This document shows positions 7,156-9,730 of a DNA stretch of 9,730 nucleotides, in pieces. The notes beneath the pieces are model-generated. The model worked only from the letters and a program-made list of their open reading frames with translations. It did not search any database and had not been told where the DNA came from. Position 1 is the first letter of the stretch; each line of letters opens with the position of its first letter. The position numbers and the translations under genes are program-made. Where the stretch lies: NCBI GenBank assembly GCA_938029995.1, contig CALHGI010000547.1, positions 1 to 9,730 of the forward strand, in the 5' to 3' direction. Source of the stretch: an uncultured cyanobacterium. GTDB lineage: Bacteria; Cyanobacteriota; Cyanobacteriia; Phormidesmidales; Phormidesmidaceae.

Positions 7156-7632
7156 CAGTGTTCTACTCGCATAGTCTTATTCCAGCATGGCCCTTTCAGT
7201 CGTCAGATCGATCGGCGTATTGGCCCAATCTGTTGAACTGTTACGTCACATAGTCAGGTGATTTGGTCAATTTTATGCTGTTGTTTTTATCTATGAAAAT
7301 GAGTTTAATCCCTATGGCGTAGGTATATGAAATAAATAAAGGGGTTATTCCAGCGGAATAACCCCTTTATGGCTGATGAACCAAATATACTCAGCCCATG
7401 CTTACTTTTTGCCAACCTAGCTTGAGCCTAAGTGAAGGCCTAATTTCGGTCCATTCAACAGAGGCTCAATAGCGTCGGTCATTGCCTGTTTAGTTAGGGC
7501 CGCCTAACCAACTACTACAGCGGTGGCCGCTGATATCTAGTTGGAGCAGTCTACTAGACGGACCACAGCGGTGGCCGCTGATATCTAGTTAGGGCAGTCT
7601 ACCAAACGGACTACAGCGGTGGCCGCTGATAT
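7156..7632. other. 477-bp gap between the ktrB-like gene and the DUF3747-SLH gene
   Basis: No gene is seen. A 24-codon ATG frame at 7187-7261 lacks a ribosome binding site. Read on the reverse strand from the SLH stop, it contains post-stop copies of the gene's end (down to 7517) and an isolated ten-base match to that end at 7491-7500. Next come an 8-bp inverted repeat TTGAGCCT/AGGCTCAA (7422-7429, 7462-7469) and a 6-bp inverted repeat GGCTGA/TCAGCC (7371-7376, 7391-7396). Then come the strong terminator at 7336-7370 and about 180 bp that should hold the ktrB promoter. Candidate promoter boxes there are not convincing. Confidence 0.6.
7336..7370 (-). terminator. Intrinsic terminator downstream of the DUF3747-SLH gene
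   Basis: A perfect 16-bp stem (7336-7351 pairs with 7355-7370) with a three-base loop, AGC on the forward strand. On the reverse strand the core GGGGTTATTCC/GGAATAACCCC is followed by the T-rich tail TTTATTTATTTC, a good intrinsic terminator. It lies 262 bases past the SLH gene stop and would insulate the ktrB-like gene from SLH transcription. On the forward strand the tail is poor (TTTATGG). Confidence 0.85.
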
Positions 7633-7674
7633 CTAGTTAGGGCAGTCTACTAGACGGACCACAGCGGTGGCCGC
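7517..7674 (-). repeat. 48-bp tandem repeats copying the 3' end of the SLH gene past its stop
   Basis: Three 48-bp units (7517-7564, 7565-7612, 7613-7660) plus a 14-bp partial unit (7661-7674) inside the gene. Adjacent units differ at two to five positions. Read on the reverse strand in the gene's frame, each full unit encodes AATAVVRLVDC(P/S)N, then TAG, then IS. The genuine gene end is the first of these, so its final codons and stop are followed by two more complete copies and a truncated one (ending AATAVVVG, TAG). Each post-stop unit carries a perfect hairpin CAGCGG-TGG-CCGCTG (7518-7532, 7566-7580, 7614-7628). The copy inside the gene keeps only GCGG-TGG-CCGC. Confidence 0.95.
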
Positions 7675-8871
7675 ATAGTTGCGGAGGGCATCGCTGTTGG
7701 GCACAAAGGCAGAGCCCGCCTCATTTACGGGGGTGGCAATACCACAGTAAGCCGACAGGCTAGAAATCACATCCGCCGCCCAGTGGCCCTGGGTATCGGA
7801 GAAATTGAAGGCCCCCTGGGTGGGCGTTAGGGCAGTCCCTTGCCCCAGCACCCGCTTCCGATACTCAGCCGCGCGACGGACTACGGCCATCATTTCAGCA
7901 CGAGTCACCTCTTGGGCGGGGCGGAAGTCGCCTTCTGGATAGCCACTGACAATGCCACTTTGGCTGGCAAACTGAATCTTGGCAGCACTCCAACGATTGC
8001 TCGCAACGTCCGTGAAGGGGCTACTGGTCACGGCACTCGGTAGGGCGATGGAAATGTTTTCCTGGGCATCCAGGGCTTCAATCACCATGGAGACCAATTG
8101 CTCACGGGTTAAGGCATTGCGAGGGCGGAATGTATTGTCCTGGAACCCAGCAATAAAGCCAATTTCCACGGCCCGAGCAATTTGGGTGGCGTAGACATCG
8201 TTGGTGACATCTCGGAAGGTAACCGTTGTCGGTGGCGTAACGGGGGGAGTAACCGGAGGTTCCGTGACGACAGGACCACCCCCCTGTTCCACCAGGGCGG
8301 CCAAGGTGGCATCATTTGTCAGATAAAGATGCCCCAGGGTGCGACCTTCAAAGGCACGACGGGTCAAGCGCCAGCCGGGATTGAGGAAAATTTTGGTGAA
8401 ACCATTACTGGCTTTACCAAAGGTCCGCCCTAAGGTGAGGGGTGGTGAGTTGCGATAGGGGTTGGTGGGGAATGAGCTGGGCGTGGCGATCAGCAAATAT
8501 TCACCGTCTTCTTCGTCAATGGCAAGGTTGAAGCGGCTGCCAGCATCACCATCACCGGCGCGAATGGAGTAGCCATTACTATCAGTACTGCGGCCGCAAA
8601 TGCCACTAAAGTCAAAGTTCAATAGCAGGGGCTCAATTTGTGTAGGTTGGTTCCCTGACTCGCTCCAGCATTGCTGGGCGTCGCTCTTTTGCTCAATGAT
8701 CATAAATTCTGGGCGACCCAGTAGACCCCCACCGGGAGATGCCACTAGGACAAAGCTTTCCTGATCGGCTTCTACATTGTCAAAGGATTGGGCATCTACG
8801 CGGGTAGTAGCACCAAAAATTGTTAGGGTGGCTGCAGTAGCGGCAGCTATCGCTAAGCGTAGTGGTTTCAT
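7633..8871 (-). CDS. DUF3747 and S-layer homology (SLH) domain surface protein
   Basis: A 412-residue exported protein. Residues 1-27 are a signal peptide ending VDA. Residues about 35-185 are a DUF3747 domain, recognised by FVLVASPGG, IIEQ....QCWSESG (C68), PLLLNFDFSGICGRSTDSNG (81-100, C92), LNPGWRLTRR and LGHLYLT. A Pro/Thr linker (about 199-216) leads to three SLH repeats at about 218-262, 284-336 and 356-406, with FRDV, FTDV and FSDT starts and the GYPEGDFRP-type loop. SLH domains anchor proteins to cell-wall polymers, so this is probably an envelope protein; the function of DUF3747 is unknown. The third SLH has two cysteines (C376, C410) that could form a disulfide. The ATG start has no clear Shine-Dalgarno. 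The gene ends inside a tandem repeat array that copies its C-terminal codons. Confidence 0.9.
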   Translation of the reverse strand: MKPLRLAIAAATAATLTIFGATTRVDAQSFDNVEADQESFVLVASPGGGLLGRPEFMIIEQKSDAQQCWSESGNQPTQIEPLLLNFDFSGICGRSTDSNGYSIRAGDGDAGSRFNLAIDEEDGEYLLIATPSSFPTNPYRNSPPLTLGRTFGKASNGFTKIFLNPGWRLTRRAFEGRTLGHLYLTNDATLAALVEQGGGPVVTEPPVTPPVTPPTTVTFRDVTNDVYATQIARAVEIGFIAGFQDNTFRPRNALTREQLVSMVIEALDAQENISIALPSAVTSSPFTDVASNRWSAAKIQFASQSGIVSGYPEGDFRPAQEVTRAEMMAVVRRAAEYRKRVLGQGTALTPTQGAFNFSDTQGHWAADVISSLSAYCGIATPVNEAGSAFVPNSDALRNYAATAVVRLVDCPN

Positions 8872-9140
8872 TGTGTTGTGCTGTTGGTTAAACTATGAAG
8901 CAGGACCTGACTTGAATGGTGCCCGATGGCAACAGGGAAGTGACGTTACAGTAATTTTTCTTGATGGACGCGTAAAGCTTTAAAACGTAGGACTAAATAT
9001 TTGTACCCTATGGCCAACCTAACCCCATTGAGTGGCTTGTTTGGCGTTTTTTAGGCTTATTCTCAGGCGACTTGCCGCCATCATGCTGAATTTGACACGA
9101 TAGAGGCGTTTTACAGTATCCGAGTGGGAGGATGTGGTCC
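8872..9140. promoter_or_regulatory. Divergent promoter region, SLH gene and pentapeptide-repeat gene
   Basis: A 269-bp gap between divergent genes, with no gene seen. On the forward strand a perfect TTGACA (9092-9097) is followed after 16 bases by CAGTAT (9114-9119), a modest promoter that would leave a leader of only about 15 bases. GGAGG (9127-9131) is the ribosome binding site of the forward gene. The reverse-strand promoter is not evident. Confidence 0.35.
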
Positions 9141-9730
9141 ATGGTTAAAGGAATACCTCAGTGGTTGCGGCAGTGTGGCCAGATCCCGGTCGCTTTAGTG
9201 GCTGTCACAATGTTTATGGGCGTGCTGGCTAATAGCCCCGCAGCGCATGCCCTGGATGAAGCAGCCTTGCAGCGCTTCTTGAATGATGTGTTGGATGGTG
9301 GCAAGAAAGAGTGCCCAGGGTGTGATTTGCGGGGAGCAGATTTACGACGCTTAGACCTGACTGGGGCCAATTTAGAAGGTGCCGATTTAGAAGGTGCCAA
9401 CTTTTTCTACGCAATTTTAGATGACGCTAACCTGGCGGGGGCTGACCTGCGGTCTACTAATTTTGCTTACACCAGTGCTGTGAATGCGTTATTTGTCGGT
9501 GCAGATCTTGAGCAATCGCTGCTGAATTATGCTAATTTTTCCTACTCTGAAATGGAGGAGGCGAATTTTATGCAAGCGTATATCCATAAAACTCGGTTTA
9601 TTGGGTCTCAGCTCCAGTTCTCAAATTTTGATGAGACCTTTGTGCACGATATTGATTTGACCGATGCTAACCTGTGCGGTTCTACTTACTGGGGTGGGAA
9701 TGATTTCAGACGGTCTTGTTATGTGCCGGC
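9141..9730 (+). CDS. Secreted pentapeptide-repeat protein, C-terminus beyond window
   Basis: The frame is open for 196 codons to the right edge, so the C-terminus is missing. Residues 1 to about 37 form a signal peptide (hydrophobic core ALVAVTMFMGVLA, ending AAHA), which points to the periplasm or thylakoid lumen. After a short helix (DEAALQRFLNDVL) there is a CxxC pair (C58, C61) in KKECPGCDLRGADL. A right-handed beta-helix of A(D/N)LXX repeats follows: GADLRRLDLTGANLEGADL and onward, clear to about residue 105 and more degenerate after it (SNF, ANF, ADL turns through 178). Such proteins are common in cyanobacteria, and their roles are mostly unknown. I chose the ATG at 9141 because GGAGG (9127-9131) lies nine bases upstream; an in-frame ATG at 9132 abuts that site and is too close. 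It is divergent from the SLH gene. Confidence 0.85.
   Translation, partial: MVKGIPQWLRQCGQIPVALVAVTMFMGVLANSPAAHALDEAALQRFLNDVLDGGKKECPGCDLRGADLRRLDLTGANLEGADLEGANFFYAILDDANLAGADLRSTNFAYTSAVNALFVGADLEQSLLNYANFSYSEMEEANFMQAYIHKTRFIGSQLQFSNFDETFVHDIDLTDANLCGSTYWGGNDFRRSCYVP

Noticed and set aside
7187..7261. 24-codon ATG frame upstream of the ktrB-like gene
   Set aside because: No ribosome binding site and no recognisable features; too short to support.
7517..7674. CRISPR-like interpretation of the 48-bp repeats
   Set aside because: The units are directly contiguous with no unique spacers, and they derive from the coding end of the neighbouring gene.
1..9730. Mobile element or horizontally acquired island
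   Set aside because: No transposase, integrase, terminal repeats or tRNA attachment site is visible. HIP1 sites occur across the window and the genes look native to cyanobacteria.

Overview
This is a stretch of cyanobacterial chromosome. Four copies of the cyanobacterial HIP1 octamer GCGATCGC are present (838-845, 3018-3025, 6269-6276, 6523-6530). The gene set also fits: a DUF3747 plus SLH surface protein, a lumen/periplasm-type pentapeptide-repeat protein, a paired M16 peptidase system, a KtrB/TrkH-type potassium channel protein and an MlaE-type lipid permease. The moderate GC content and gene style suggest a Leptolyngbya-like filamentous or related lineage, but the window does not settle this.

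Layout, left to right. The first 131 bases are the reverse-strand N-terminus of SMC (Walker A visible). A 411-bp divergent gap follows. Then comes a forward YqgF/RuvX-like RNase H-fold gene (543-986), convergent with an MlaE-family ABC permease on the reverse strand (about 1040-1834). A small forward two-helix membrane protein of unknown function (2034-2318) precedes a 220-bp leader that carries three helically phased AGTGAT repeats. Downstream lie two tandem secreted M16 proteins. The first (2539-4128) has the zinc motif HYLEH. The second (4244-5725) has lost that motif but keeps the substrate-binding R/Y segment. Together they look like a split, two-subunit peptidase.

On the reverse strand, convergent with the peptidases, lies a TrkH/KtrB family gene (5821-7155). 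Upstream of it is a 477-bp gap with a strong intrinsic terminator (7336-7370) and a 48-bp tandem repeat array. Next is the DUF3747-SLH gene (7633-8871, reverse). Divergent from it is a signal-peptide-bearing pentapeptide-repeat gene that runs off the window end (9141-9730).

The genes read as ordinary cyanobacterial chromosome: envelope, transport and chromosome maintenance. I see no tRNA, rRNA, CRISPR array, transposase or phage gene, and no convincing new multi-gene system. The most unusual structure is at the 3' end of the DUF3747-SLH gene. Its last 14 codons, including the TAG stop, are tandemly repeated beyond the stop with a 48-bp period. The reading frame is kept, the differences between copies are few and mostly synonymous, and each copy carries a GC-rich hairpin. 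The second most interesting signal is the phased AGTGAT triplet before the peptidase pair.
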